From Candidatus Pantoea formicae (GTDB lineage: Bacteria; Pseudomonadota; Gammaproteobacteria; Enterobacterales; Enterobacteriaceae), in NCBI RefSeq assembly GCF_011752625.1, contig NZ_VWXD01000004.1, positions 434,001-498,000 on the forward strand: a stretch of 64,000 nt of DNA, given 5' to 3'. The position numbers and the translations under genes were made by a program. Shown in pieces: positions 53,372 to 62,415 of this stretch (position 1 is its first letter; every line of letters starts with the position of its first letter). The notes under the pieces were generated by a model, which was not told the origin of the DNA, ran no database searches, and was given only the letters and a program-made list of their open reading frames with translations.

Positions 53372-54673
53372 ATGGTAGGTGTGGAGTTACTGATTGTCCT
53401 GCTGGCAATCTGGTTGGGTGCGCGTTTAGGCGGCATCGGTATTGGATTTGCGGGCGGATTAGGCGTGCTGGTGTTGACGTTGTTCTGTGGCATGAAGCCC
53501 GGCTCTATTCCCTTTGATGTGATCGAAATTATTATGGCGGTGATCGCCGCGATAGCCGCGATGCAAATCGCCGGCGGACTTGATTACATGGTGGGTTTGG
53601 CCGAAAAGCTGCTGCGCCGTCATCCACGTTATGTCACCTTCCTCGCGCCACTCGTCACCTATGTGATGACGCTGCTGGCAGGTACCGGACACACTGCGTT
53701 CTCCACGCTACCCGTCATCGCTGAAGTGGCCAAAGAGCAAGGCGTACGCCCCTCACGCCCACTGTCGATTGCGGTGGTCGCCTCGCAAATCGCCATCACC
53801 GCCTCACCGCTTTCTGCGGCGGTGGTGTTCTTCGCCTCGATTCTTGAACCGCGCGGCGTCAGCTATCTGGCGCTGCTGGGCGTGTCGATCCCAGCCACGA
53901 TGGCCGCGATATTCTGTGCGGCCGTGATCACCAGCTTTCTCGGTAAAGAGTTAAAGGATGATGAGGTTTACCAAGCGCGTCTCGCCAAAGGCGAAGTCAC
54001 CCTGCGAGGCGAACGCGTTTATGAGATTAAACCCGGAGCCAAACGTGCCGTGCTGCTGTTCCTGATCGGCATCGCGGCGGTGGTGCTTTATGCTACGGCC
54101 ATCAGCGACAGCGTCGGACTCATCAGCAATCCGGTACTGCCGCGCAACGAAGCGATTGTGGTGTTCATGCTGACCGTCGCTACGTTGATCTGTCTGACTT
54201 GCAAAGTGGATACTGGCGAAATCCTGAGTGCCAGCACCTTTAAATCGGGCATGAGCGCCTGCATCTGCGTAATGGGTGTGGCATGGCTGGGTGACACCTT
54301 TGTTAAAGCCCATCTGAACGAAATCCAGACCGCCGCAGGCGATATGCTGCAGAGCTATCCGTGGATGCTGGCGCTGGTGCTGTTCTTTGCTGCTACCCTG
54401 CTCTATTCCCAAGCCGCCACCACCAAAGCGCTGATGCCCGCCGCATTGATGTTGGGCGTTTCACCACTGGCCGCCGTCGCCTCCTTCGCCGCCGTTTCGG
54501 CACTCTTTGTCTTGCCCACCTACCCCACGTTGTTGGCTGCTGTGGAAATGGATGACACCGGTTCGACCCGAATCGGCAAGTTTGTGTTTAATCACTCCTT
54601 TATCATTCCCGGCGTGTTGGCAATTGCCTTCTCCGTGGCGTTTGGCTTCCTGTTTGGCAGCCTGATTCTGTAG
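53372..54673 (+). CDS. dcuA: DcuA, C4-dicarboxylate transporter
   Basis: A 433-residue inner-membrane transporter (E. coli DcuA 433) that takes up or exchanges aspartate, fumarate and succinate. About ten or more helices are visible. 'GARLGGIGIGFAGGLGVLVL' near 14, 'AQIAITASPLSAAVV'-type region near 135 and 'ALFVLPTYPTLLAAVEMDDTGSTRIGKFVFNHSF' near 380 are DcuA-like rather than DcuB-like. The ATG at 53372 has CAGGAG eight bases upstream; the upstream GTG overlaps that element. In E. coli cutA lies between dcuA and dsbD; it is absent here. Confidence 0.95.
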   Translation: MVGVELLIVLLAIWLGARLGGIGIGFAGGLGVLVLTLFCGMKPGSIPFDVIEIIMAVIAAIAAMQIAGGLDYMVGLAEKLLRRHPRYVTFLAPLVTYVMTLLAGTGHTAFSTLPVIAEVAKEQGVRPSRPLSIAVVASQIAITASPLSAAVVFFASILEPRGVSYLALLGVSIPATMAAIFCAAVITSFLGKELKDDEVYQARLAKGEVTLRGERVYEIKPGAKRAVLLFLIGIAAVVLYATAISDSVGLISNPVLPRNEAIVVFMLTVATLICLTCKVDTGEILSASTFKSGMSACICVMGVAWLGDTFVKAHLNEIQTAAGDMLQSYPWMLALVLFFAATLLYSQAATTKALMPAALMLGVSPLAAVASFAAVSALFVLPTYPTLLAAVEMDDTGSTRIGKFVFNHSFIIPGVLAIAFSVAFGFLFGSLIL

Positions 54674-54756
54674 CGCCGTTACATCCTGAAAACCTCGTGA
54701 CGACATGGCCGTGCTATCATCGCGGCTCATTCGTCTCCGGAGCTGATTAATTCGTC

Positions 54757-56457
54757 ATGGCTGCACGACTTTCCCGCCTGATGGGCCTTTGCCTGGCGCT
54801 GCTGTGCTGTTTTTCAGCGCACGCCAATATTTTCTCACCTAACAATAACAGCCGCTTTGTGCCGGTGGATCAGGCATTTGGCTTCGATTTCAGCCAGCAG
54901 GGCAACAAGCTCACACTAAGCTGGAAGGTGAAGGATGGCTATTACCTGTATCGCCAGCAGATTCATGTGACACCGCAGAAAGCGCAGATGGCACCGCTGG
55001 CACTGCCGTCAGGACAGCCGCATGAGGATGAGTTCTACGGCAAGAGCGAGATCTACCCGCAGGATTTACAGGTGCCGATCACTCTGCAGCAGGCTGAGTC
55101 AGGTGCCATGCTTACCGTGACCTATCAGGGCTGTGCGGCCGCCGGATTCTGCTATCCGCCCGAAACCCGTTCGGTGCCGCTTAACCCGGTTGCCGAGAAT
55201 CACGATGCTCCCGCCGTTAACGCGCAGCTTGCACAACAGCGCACGCCACTGCCGTTTTCTCCGCTGTGGGCGCTGCTGATTGGCATCGGCGTCGCCTTCA
55301 CACCGTGCGTGTTGCCGATGTATCCGCTGATCTCCAGCATCATTCTCGGTGGCCAACGTCGTTACTCTGCTGGCCGCCTGTTCGCGCTGGCGATGGTATA
55401 TGTGCAAGGGATGGCGCTGACCTACACCGTGCTCGGCATGGTGGTGGCCGCCGCAGGTTTACGCTTCCAGGCTGCGCTGCAGCATCCTTACGTGTTGATT
55501 GGCTTGTCAGCGCTGTTCATCGTGCTGGCGCTGTCGATGTTTGGCCTGTTCTCACTGCAACTGCCTTCTGGTCTGCAAACCCGCCTGACATTGTGGAGTA
55601 ACCGCCAGCAGGGTGGTTCGCTGCCGGGCGTATTTATGATGGGCGCACTGGCGGGATTGATCTGTTCGCCCTGCACCACGGCGCCACTTAGTGCCATCCT
55701 GCTATATATCGCACAAAGCGGTAACCTGTGGGCTGGTGCAGGCACGCTGTGGCTTTATGCCTTCGGGATGGGCCTGCCGCTGATTGCGGTAACAATGTTT
55801 GGTAATAAGTTGCTGCCAAAAAGTGGTCCGTGGATGCAGAGCGTTAAAGAGGGCTTCGGCTTTGTGATTCTGGCGCTGCCAGTCTTCTTACTGGAGCGGG
55901 TCATCGGCGATGTCTGGGGCTTGCGTATGTGGAGCCTGCTCGGCGTCGCGTTCTTTGCCTGGGCGTTCAGTCTCAGCCTGCGCGCTAATGGCAAATGGCG
56001 CATTCTGCAAATTGTGATGCTGGCGGCAGCACTGGTGGCCGCACGTCCGTTACAGGATTGGGCTTTTGGCAGCAGCGCCAGCGTGCAGTCTGTGGCACAT
56101 CTGCCGTTCAAAACCATTGCCAGCAGCGAGCAGCTTGATAGCGCATTGCAGCAGGCACAAGGCCGCATCACCATGGTCGATCTCTATGCCGACTGGTGCG
56201 TTGCCTGCAAAGAGTTTGAAAAGTACACGTTCAGCGATCAGGGTGTTCAAGCCGATTTGGCTCAGGTGCAGTTGCTGCAAGCGAACGTCACCGCCAACAG
56301 CCCACAAGACAATGCCTTGCTACAGCATTTACAGGTGTTGGGACTGCCGACCATCCTGTTCTTTGATGCGCAAGGCAAAGAGATCCCGGATTCACGTGTC
56401 ACCGGTTTTCTTGATGCCAAGGACTTCCGTGCACATTTGCACAATCTGCCGCGTTAA
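54757..56457 (+). CDS. dsbD: DsbD, thiol:disulfide interchange protein
   Basis: A 566-residue inner-membrane protein (E. coli 565) that passes electrons from cytoplasmic thioredoxin to periplasmic DsbC, DsbG and CcmG. A signal peptide (to about residue 23) is followed by an immunoglobulin-like N domain with redox Cys in '[12 protein letters not shown]' near 125. An eight-helix core follows with 'TPCVLPMYP' near 185 and '[10 protein letters not shown]' near 307. The C-terminal thioredoxin domain has '[10 protein letters not shown]' near 480. It is co-directional with yjdC. Confidence 0.97.
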   Translation: MAARLSRLMGLCLALLCCFSAHANIFSPNNNSRFVPVDQAFGFDFSQQGNKLTLSWKVKDGYYLYRQQIHVTPQKAQMAPLALPSGQPHEDEFYGKSEIYPQDLQVPITLQQAESGAMLTVTYQGCAAAGFCYPPETRSVPLNPVAENHDAPAVNAQLAQQRTPLPFSPLWALLIGIGVAFTPCVLPMYPLISSIILGGQRRYSAGRLFALAMVYVQGMALTYTVLGMVVAAAGLRFQAALQHPYVLIGLSALFIVLALSMFGLFSLQLPSGLQTRLTLWSNRQQGGSLPGVFMMGALAGLICSPCTTAPLSAILLYIAQSGNLWAGAGTLWLYAFGMGLPLIAVTMFGNKLLPKSGPWMQSVKEGFGFVILALPVFLLERVIGDVWGLRMWSLLGVAFFAWAFSLSLRANGKWRILQIVMLAAALVAARPLQDWAFGSSASVQSVAHLPFKTIASSEQLDSALQQAQGRITMVDLYADWCVACKEFEKYTFSDQGVQADLAQVQLLQANVTANSPQDNALLQHLQVLGLPTILFFDAQGKEIPDSRVTGFLDAKDFRAHLHNLPR

Positions 56458-56523
56458 ACGACACTGGTTGCAGGACACTGCCCGTTCGTGCGCGAGCGGG
56501 CCCGCACTCCAGAGGAGAGTCAC

Positions 56524-57102
56524 TTGCAACGTGAACAGATTCTTGAGCATGCGCTGAATGTGCTCGAACAGAGCGGCCTCGCCGCCACCACTTCCCTGCA
56601 ACAATTAGCAGGTGAAACCGGATTAGACTCAGAACATCTTGAGCGGTACTGGCCCGATCGCGACGCCCTGTTGTATGACGCCCTGCGTTATCACGGCCAG
56701 CAGATTGACAGCTGGCGTCGCCAGATACAGCTCAATGAACATCTCACTGCCCAACAAAAATTGCTGGCGCGTTACGACGTGTTAAGCGAGCACGTGAACA
56801 AAGGACGCTTTCCTGGCTGCTTATTTATTGCTGCCTGCAGCTTCTATCCGCAGCCTGACCAACCCGTGCATCAGCTTGCTGAACAGCAGAAACGCAGTTC
56901 CTGGCAGTTCACGCATGAGATTCTGGTCGATTTGGCGCTGGATAATCCGACGATGGTGGCCGATCAAATGGAGCTGATTCTCGAGGGTTGCCTGAGCAAG
57001 CTGCTGGTGAAGCGTAACGTGCAGGATGTGGCCACCGCGCGTCGTCTGGCAGAGGATGTGCTGAGTATCGCGCTGTGCCGGCAGAACGGGGCATTAACCT
57101 GA
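56524..57102 (+). CDS. yjdC: YjdC, TetR/AcrR-family regulator
   Basis: A 192-residue TetR-like protein. The N-terminal HTH covers about residues 4-48 ('QILEHALNVLEQSG...LDSEHLERYWPDRDALLYDALR'); 'KGRFPGCLFIAACSFYPQP' near 98 and 'MVADQMELILEGCLSKLL' near 149 are shared with E. coli YjdC (191). A TTG start at 56524 is chosen: GAGGAG lies six bases upstream and the N-terminus MQREQILEHAL matches the family. A GTG at 56488 would add 12 unrelated residues. The target genes are not known to me. It follows dsbD by 66 bases. Confidence 0.92.
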   Translation: MQREQILEHALNVLEQSGLAATTSLQQLAGETGLDSEHLERYWPDRDALLYDALRYHGQQIDSWRRQIQLNEHLTAQQKLLARYDVLSEHVNKGRFPGCLFIAACSFYPQPDQPVHQLAEQQKRSSWQFTHEILVDLALDNPTMVADQMELILEGCLSKLLVKRNVQDVATARRLAEDVLSIALCRQNGALT

Positions 57103-57302
57103 ACGAGAGGCTGCGGCAGAGTCGTCCGTTCAGTCCGCGATAACGCACAATCTTGCAATCAACCTTATCGCCAGTTCAGGTGGAGACACTGCAAGCCTCT
57201 TCACGGCCAATACGATCACCGATGCGCACGTTGAGATTTTGCGCACCCTGCCTGAAAAGCAAGCAATCAGTCACGATTGCTACGCTTTTTTGACGAAAGC
57301 CG

Positions 57303-57331
57303 TTGACGGCTGAAAGCCATTAAGGTTTAAT
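57303..57331 (+). promoter_or_regulatory. Promoter of tRNA-Phe
   Basis: -35 TTGACG (57303-57308), 17-base spacer, -10 TTTAAT (57326-57331), then a GC-rich discriminator GCGCCCCG, which is typical of stringently controlled stable-RNA promoters. The mature tRNA starts 10 bases later. Confidence 0.75.
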
Positions 57332-57341
57332 GCGCCCCGTT

Positions 57342-57417
57342 GCCCGGATAGCTCAGTCGGTAGAGCAGGGGATTGAAAATCCCCGTGTCCGTGGTTCGAT
57401 TCCGCGTCCGGGCACCA
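57342..57417 (+). tRNA. pheU: tRNA-Phe (anticodon GAA)
   Basis: A 76-nt tRNA with CCA encoded. The acceptor stem GCCCGGA pairs with TCCGGGC; the D-arm is AGCTCAGTCGGTAGAGCA; the anticodon loop is ATTGAAAAT with anticodon GAA at 57375-57377; the T-arm contains GTTCGATTC. In E. coli pheU also lies next to the dsbD-yjdC block. tRNA-Phe genes are common integration sites, and the genes beyond it are accessory. No integrase or repeated 3' end was seen within the window. Confidence 0.98.
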
Positions 57418-57425
57418 ACATTCTG

Positions 57426-57452
57426 AAAACCCAGCTTATGGCTGGGTTTTTG
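57426..57452 (+). terminator. Rho-independent terminator after tRNA-Phe
   Basis: Perfect ten-base stem AAAACCCAGC / GCTGGGTTTT with a five-base loop and T-tract, eight bases beyond the tRNA. Confidence 0.9.
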
Positions 57453-57510
57453 CTTTTCTGCGTTTGTCGTTTTCTAAACTTAATTCCTAAGCCCCCTTAA
57501 ACTTGATTAT

Positions 57511-57526
57511 GTCCCACTTTAAGGAC
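57511..57526. promoter_or_regulatory. HipB-type operator candidate 1 (GTCC-N8-GGAC)
   Basis: GTCCCACTTTAAGGAC. The half-site spacing equals that of E. coli HipB operators (TATCC-N8-GGATA), though the bases differ slightly. It lies 147 bases before hipB. Confidence 0.55.
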
Positions 57527-57607
57527 TTAACTCACCTTTAAACCTCATAAAGTGCAATATAAGGGACTCTATAAAACACCAATTTATCATGGCAATTATC
57601 CGATAGA

Positions 57608-57623
57608 GTCCTATAATTTGGAC
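57608..57623. promoter_or_regulatory. HipB-type operator candidate 2 (GTCC-N8-GGAC)
   Basis: GTCCTATAATTTGGAC has the same half-sites and spacing as candidate 1, with the TATAAT promoter-like hexamer in its spacer. Related half-sites occur at 57563-57572 (GGGACTCTAT) and around 57646-57668 (AAAGTG...GGGACTTT). Together they suggest a multi-site autoregulatory region. Confidence 0.6.
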
Positions 57624-57672
57624 ATTAAACGCTTAACCGACGATAAAGTGTCTACATTGGGACTTTAAAGAT

Positions 57673-58002
57673 ATGACTACTCCTTCTGCATCCGCACTGG
57701 CTGAAGAAATGGGCCAGCGACTTAAGCAAGCCCGTCTTAATCGTGACTTAACGCAGACGGAGGTTGCAGAGCGCGCAGGCGTTGCACGTAAGTCTGTGCT
57801 CAATGCTGAAAAAGGAAAAGCGCAGTTCGATGTCTTTATCGCCATCATGATAGCGTTGGATCTCACTGAAAAGCTGGAGCTGTTTCTGCCGCGTCAGGAA
57901 ATATCCCCGATTCAACTTGCCAAGTTGCAGGGTAAACAAAGGCGTAGAGCTTCAGGGCAACGTAAAGACAAACCGCTCAGGGAGGAGAAATCAGAATGGT
58001 AA
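57673..58002 (+). CDS. HipB-like antitoxin, XRE-family regulator
   Basis: A 109-residue DNA-binding protein with an XRE helix-turn-helix at about 15-65 ('RLKQARLNRDLTQTEVAERAGVARKSVLNAEKG'). The C-terminal tail after about residue 88 is basic and probably disordered ('GKQRRRASGQRKDK'). As in HipB, it should neutralise the HipA-like kinase encoded next and repress the pair. The four-gene-end arrangement is tight: its stop overlaps the hipA start. GTCC-N8-GGAC repeats lie upstream. Base composition is lower in GC than the core genes. Confidence 0.88.
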   Translation: MTTPSASALAEEMGQRLKQARLNRDLTQTEVAERAGVARKSVLNAEKGKAQFDVFIAIMIALDLTEKLELFLPRQEISPIQLAKLQGKQRRRASGQRKDKPLREEKSEW

Positions 58003-59312
58003 TGGAAGTTATTAACGTTACCTATGCACAACAAGAGGTGGGTGCAGTCAGTTTTGATTCAGAAAAAGGATCGGGGGCGTTTGAATATGCCCCCAACTTT
58101 ATCAAACAAGGAATAGAACTTTCCCCACTCAAAATGCCACTGGCAACACGGATCTACAGTTTCCCTGAACTTGCGTTTACGACCTTTAAAGGGCTACCCG
58201 GTTTGATTGCCGACTCGTTGCCAGATGATTTTGGTAATGCAGTGCTCAATGCCTGGGTTGCGGGTCAGGGCAAACTTCCTGGCGACATTACGCCATTGCA
58301 ACGACTCCAATACACAGGCAAGCGCGGTATGGGTGCGTTGGAATACACTCCGGCGACACAACTTCGTAGTCTCAATGCCGCAAACCCGATTGAAATAGCC
58401 TCCCTTGTCGTCATCGCACAGGAAATTCTTGATGCCCGAGGTGCCTTCTCAGCAACACTTCATCGAGACGGAGATGAGGATCGTGAAGCCATGCTTTCGT
58501 TGTTATCAGTAGGTATGAGCGCGGGTGGAGCAAGACCCAAAGCGGTGCTCGCATTTAATGAAGATTTTACCCAAGTGCGCTCTGGCCAGGCCAGGGTTCC
58601 GGATGATTACACTCACTATCTGATGAAATTTGATGGCGTGAGTGAACATAATCGCAACCAAGAAACCTTTGGTGATCCCTTGGGTTTTGGCGCCATGGAG
58701 TATGTTTATTATCAAATGGCATCAGCCTGTGGTATCGAGATGATGCCCTCACAATTATTGTCGGAAGGTCATCGCCGTCATTTCATTACTCAGCGCTTTG
58801 ACCGCATTGGTAATCAGAAGATCCATGTACAGACCCTGAATGGACTGGCGCATGTCGATTATAAAAAGCCTGGTTCATTTTCTTATGCCGAACTCTTCAG
58901 CGTCGCGCGGCAGCTTAAGCTTCCCGCGCGTGATGCAGAACAGCTGATGAAGCGAATGGTCTTCAATATTGTGGCGCGCAACCATGACGATCATGCTAAG
59001 AACTTTGCCTTCATGCTGAAGGACAATAAATGGCAATTGGCACCGGCTTACGATCTGGCTTACAGCTACAAACCCGGGAGTAAGTGGGTTAACAGCCATT
59101 GGATGACATTGAATGGTAAGCGCGAGGATTTTACCCGCAATGATTTCTACACTTTAGAAAAAATAAGTCCATTGTTCAGCAAGCGTCATCTGGATCGGGT
59201 CATTAATGAAACAGTCGAAGCTGTGGCGCAGTGGCCTCTTCTCGCTCGTGTTCAAGAAGTACCTGACTCTTTGATTGCGGAGGTAAACGGCAATCTGCGT
59301 TTAAAACTTTAA
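57996..59312 (+). CDS. HipA-like serine/threonine kinase toxin
   Basis: A 438-residue HipA-family protein (E. coli HipA 440), a kinase toxin that in E. coli phosphorylates glutamyl-tRNA synthetase. An N-terminal subdomain (about 1-110) has 'GLPGLIADSLPDDFGNAVLNAW'. The P-loop-like segment is 'SVGMSAGGARPKAVLAF' near 170. The catalytic and metal-binding loop is 'ARNHDDHAKNFAFML' near 328, followed by 'LAPAYDLAYS', so key residues look intact. The ATG at 57996 overlaps the hipB stop and has GGAGGAG eight bases upstream. The substrate of this member is not known. Confidence 0.88.
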   Translation: MVMEVINVTYAQQEVGAVSFDSEKGSGAFEYAPNFIKQGIELSPLKMPLATRIYSFPELAFTTFKGLPGLIADSLPDDFGNAVLNAWVAGQGKLPGDITPLQRLQYTGKRGMGALEYTPATQLRSLNAANPIEIASLVVIAQEILDARGAFSATLHRDGDEDREAMLSLLSVGMSAGGARPKAVLAFNEDFTQVRSGQARVPDDYTHYLMKFDGVSEHNRNQETFGDPLGFGAMEYVYYQMASACGIEMMPSQLLSEGHRRHFITQRFDRIGNQKIHVQTLNGLAHVDYKKPGSFSYAELFSVARQLKLPARDAEQLMKRMVFNIVARNHDDHAKNFAFMLKDNKWQLAPAYDLAYSYKPGSKWVNSHWMTLNGKREDFTRNDFYTLEKISPLFSKRHLDRVINETVEAVAQWPLLARVQEVPDSLIAEVNGNLRLKL

Positions 59313-59317
59313 GCTGC

Positions 59318-59337
59318 AGGATGCCTTACGGCATCCT
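59318..59337. terminator. Hairpin between hipA-like and cupin genes
   Basis: Perfect eight-base stem AGGATGCC / GGCATCCT with a TTAC loop, between convergent genes. No U-tract, so termination is uncertain. Confidence 0.45.
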
Positions 59338-59345
59338 CAAATGAC

Positions 59346-59744
59346 CTACAAACGATAATCCTCATCGCACACCTGCTCCAGCCAGGTCACAGGACTGCCA
59401 TCCACAGATTCGGCGATGGCGATGTGCGACATTGCGTTGTCCGGCGTTGCGCCATGCCAATGCTTCACGCCTTCAGGGATCCAAACAATATCACCTTGAT
59501 TCATGACCTGAATCGCCTCACCTTCGCACTGAATCCAGCCTTGCCCCTGCACCACAATCAGTGTCTGTCCTTGAGGATGGGTATGCCATGCGGTGCGTGC
59601 ACCTGGCTCGAAGGTCACAGTGGCACCGCCAACACGTGCAGGAGCGTCAGCCTGAAAAGGGGCATCGATCCGTACCATACCGGTGAAATAATCCGATGGG
59701 CCTTTACGTGATGGCACTGAGCCATTTTTGATGAATTTCAACAT
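59346..59744 (-). CDS. Cupin-domain protein, bacterial hydroxynitrile-lyase-like
   Basis: A 132-residue single-domain cupin. Metal ligands are visible: His and His in 'AWHTHPQGQTLIVV' (about 53, 55), Gln59, and His in 'GVKHWHGATPDNAMSH' (about 94). The overall sequence, including 'GPSDYFTGMVRIDAPFQA' and 'TVTFEPGARTAWHTHP', closely resembles the Mn-dependent cupin (R)-hydroxynitrile lyase described from Granulicella tundricola. Many relatives in this family have unknown physiological roles, so lyase activity is possible but not shown. It stands alone, convergent with the HipA-like gene. Confidence 0.85.
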   Translation of the reverse strand: MLKFIKNGSVPSRKGPSDYFTGMVRIDAPFQADAPARVGGATVTFEPGARTAWHTHPQGQTLIVVQGQGWIQCEGEAIQVMNQGDIVWIPEGVKHWHGATPDNAMSHIAIAESVDGSPVTWLEQVCDEDYRL

Positions 59745-60170
59745 GGTTATGTCCTCTGTTTCATGAATGACATTAGCTTAGCAAAGCGCCCTGCCCGCGA
59801 TTAAGCCAACAATCATGCAAGCGCCTATGATCAAAACTCATAAGCGCCTGCTGTATTCCGTACAACCATTTCTCATAACATAGCTTAATGTTGTGAATCT
59901 ATGTTCCATTTCTGCGCTAATTTAAAAAATCAACACGCCACACCATATTATAAACATATGCCGCCATAATAAAACTCAATAAATTTACTTATCAGTGAGT
60001 TATCAATCACCTTAATAATATTTCGTGATCCTCACTTAGTTAGCCGTAACACAAACTTCGTAACACGTTAATTTCCCGTATTCTTGCTAGAGAAAATAAT
60101 AAATTTCAATCACAGACTGTAATTTACGGTCTGGATTACCCTACTCTGAAAATAGCATCCGGAGTTTGTC
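59745..60170. other. AT-rich regulatory interval before the NanT-like operon
   Basis: About 426 bases without a gene between the divergent cupin gene and the transporter gene. It is distinctly AT-rich. The only clear structure is the inverted repeat at 60113-60133. No additional reading frame was supported. Confidence 0.6.
60113..60133. promoter_or_regulatory. Inverted repeat, probable operator of the NanT-like operon
   Basis: CAGACTGTAA-T-TTACGGTCTG is a 21-base near-perfect palindrome (one mismatch) ending 37 bases before the transporter start. Its size and position suit a dimeric regulator such as a GntR-family protein. No regulator gene is adjacent in the window. Confidence 0.5.
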
Positions 60171-61682
60171 ATGGCTGAAGAGAACACGTCTTTACCTTGG
60201 TATAAAAGGCTCAATCGCCAGCAATGGAAAGCCTTTTGGGCAGCATGGATGGGCTATATGTTGGATGGATTTGACTTCGTTATTATTACCTTAGTACTTA
60301 CAGAAATAATGGCTGAATTTAATGTCAGCACCGCTGAAGCGGCCGCATTAATCTCAGCCGCTTTTATCCTGCGCTGGTTCGGAGGTTTAGCACTCGGTGC
60401 AATGGGCGATAAATATGGGCGTAAAAGTGCCATGATCACCAGCATTATATTATTTGCTGGTGGTACCTTTGCCTGCGGTATTGCACCGAATTACTCATGG
60501 ATGTTTATTGCGCGTATTTTAGTGGGCATCGGCATGGCGGGCGAATATGGCACCAGTTCAGCTTACGCTATCGAAACCTGGCCAAAAGATATGCGTAATA
60601 AAGCCAGTGCATTCCTCAATTCGGGCTTCTCAGCAGGCGCTATATTATCGGTCCTGGCTTACAGTTGGATCGTGCCGTTGTGGGGTTGGCGCGCGCTCTT
60701 TTACATTGGCATCATCCCGGTTTTTTTTGCTTTATGGCTGCGCCGTGCAATTCCGGAAGCCGAAGAGTGGGCCGCCGCAAAAGCCAGAGCCACTGCGCCC
60801 ACGGTCACCATGGTGGATACCCTTTTTCGTGGTCCTAACCATAAAAGCAACATACTCAACATATTGCTAGGATTGCTGGCAGCAGCGGCGCTTTACTTCT
60901 GCTTTGATCATCAAAGCTCAGGGCTTGTCATCGCTGTATTAGCGTTGATTACCGCCGGTATATTTATCCGTTTTCTGGTACAAAGCGGCGGGGATCGCTG
61001 GCCCACCAGCTTGATGCTCACCGTGACTATCGTCTGCGTATTTTTGTATGGCTGGCCGATTCACGCTCTTTTACCGACCTATTTGAAAACCGACCTACAT
61101 TACTCGCCGGAAGTGGTGGCATTGGTATTTTCCTTTAGCCGTTTCGGTATGGGCCTTGGGTGCTGCGTTGCGGGGATTGCGGCCGATCGCATCGGCACGC
61201 GCAAAACCTATGTACTCAGCCTACTGGTCGCTCAGGTGCTAATCATTCCGGTATTTATGCTCAATGGTTCTAACGTCTGGCTGCTGTGTCTGCTGATCTT
61301 CCTTCAGCAGCTGTTTAGCCAGGGAGTGGGTGGTCTGCTGGCAAAAATGATCAGTGGCTATTTTGATACCGAACAGCGTGCCGCTAATCTCAGCTTTATC
61401 TACAACATCGGCTCATTGGGTGGCGCATTAGCGCCGGTGCTCGGTGCACTTATTGCCCAACACGCATCGCTTGGCGGTGCGCTGGGTGGGCTCTCCTTTG
61501 GCCTCACCTTCGTGGTCATGCTGCTGATTGGTTTTGATATGCCTTCGCGCGTTCAGCGTTGGTTGAAACCCCAAGCTATACGTCATTACGACACCGTTGA
61601 CGGCACGCCACTCTCCGGTGCATTTACCCGTGAAGAACGCGCCAATCCTTCTCTTACCCCCATAAATCCCAGCAAATCCTGA
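60171..61682 (+). CDS. NanT-like MFS transporter
   Basis: A 503-residue major facilitator with about 12-14 helices. It aligns end to end with E. coli sialic-acid transporter NanT (496): '[21 protein letters not shown]' at the start, '[14 protein letters not shown]' near 32, '[18 protein letters not shown]'-type loop near 75, '[19 protein letters not shown]' near 122, 'GGYFDT'-type '[11 protein letters not shown]' near 400, and a C-terminal '[20 protein letters not shown]'. No nanA, nanK or nanE is nearby; the next gene is an RraA-like lyase, so the substrate is probably a different organic acid. GGAG precedes the ATG. Confidence 0.88.
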   Translation: MAEENTSLPWYKRLNRQQWKAFWAAWMGYMLDGFDFVIITLVLTEIMAEFNVSTAEAAALISAAFILRWFGGLALGAMGDKYGRKSAMITSIILFAGGTFACGIAPNYSWMFIARILVGIGMAGEYGTSSAYAIETWPKDMRNKASAFLNSGFSAGAILSVLAYSWIVPLWGWRALFYIGIIPVFFALWLRRAIPEAEEWAAAKARATAPTVTMVDTLFRGPNHKSNILNILLGLLAAAALYFCFDHQSSGLVIAVLALITAGIFIRFLVQSGGDRWPTSLMLTVTIVCVFLYGWPIHALLPTYLKTDLHYSPEVVALVFSFSRFGMGLGCCVAGIAADRIGTRKTYVLSLLVAQVLIIPVFMLNGSNVWLLCLLIFLQQLFSQGVGGLLAKMISGYFDTEQRAANLSFIYNIGSLGGALAPVLGALIAQHASLGGALGGLSFGLTFVVMLLIGFDMPSRVQRWLKPQAIRHYDTVDGTPLSGAFTREERANPSLTPINPSKS

Positions 61683-61695
61683 CAGGAGAAATAAA

Positions 61696-62391
61696 ATGAC
61701 CGCAGGAAATCGTATTTATTTACGCCGTCCATCTGATGCCGAGCCTTTACTGGAAGCCTTCCGCCGCTTACCTGCTGCAGTAGTGGCTGACTGCATGAGT
61801 CGTCTGCCCGCGCTATCGGCAGAGATCAGCCTGAAAACAGCACCTAAAACACCGATCATGTGTGGCCTCGCGGTAACAGTAAAAGCGCGCTCTGGGGATA
61901 ACCTGATGCTGCATAAGGCGCTGGATATGGCCGGTCCAAACGATGTGATTATTCTGTCGAATGAGGGCGACCGCAGCCAATCACTGATGGGCGAAGTGAT
62001 GGCGACCTATGCCAGGCAGCGTGGCATGGAAGGGATTGTACTGGATGGTCCGGTGCGCGACATTGAGGGCTTATCACGTATGGATTTCCCGATTTATGCC
62101 GCCGGTCATACTCCGGGCGGACCGTTTAAAGATGGCCCAGGTGAAATTAACGTGCCGATTGCCTGCGGCAAAATTCACGTCTCGCCGGGTGATATTGTGC
62201 TGGGCGATGCGGACGGTGTGATTGTGATCCCTCGTCAGGATGCGGCGCGGATTCTGGAAGCAGCACAAGCTTACTTAATCGTTGATGAGCATAACTTTGA
62301 GCTGGCGAAAACCGGTTCACTGGAACGTGGTTGGCTGGCGGAAGCACTGCAAAACAAACAGGTGGAAATTATCGATGATGTTTATCGGTAG
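61696..62391 (+). CDS. RraA-like aldolase/decarboxylase
   Basis: A 231-residue RraA-like protein. The family core is 'GEVMATYARQRGMEGIVLDG' near 97 followed by 'PVRDIEGL', with the Arg-Asp pair used by 4-hydroxy-4-methyl-2-oxoglutarate aldolase/oxaloacetate decarboxylase enzymes for substrate and metal binding. 'GDIVLGDADGVIVIPR' near 160 is also typical. It is longer than the RNase E regulator RraA (161), which favours an enzyme. It lies 13 bases after the NanT-like gene with GGAG before its start, so the two form an operon and probably share a substrate. Confidence 0.86.
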   Translation: MTAGNRIYLRRPSDAEPLLEAFRRLPAAVVADCMSRLPALSAEISLKTAPKTPIMCGLAVTVKARSGDNLMLHKALDMAGPNDVIILSNEGDRSQSLMGEVMATYARQRGMEGIVLDGPVRDIEGLSRMDFPIYAAGHTPGGPFKDGPGEINVPIACGKIHVSPGDIVLGDADGVIVIPRQDAARILEAAQAYLIVDEHNFELAKTGSLERGWLAEALQNKQVEIIDDVYR

Positions 62392-62415
62392 CAGCGTGTA
62401 AGCACAGTATTTCCC

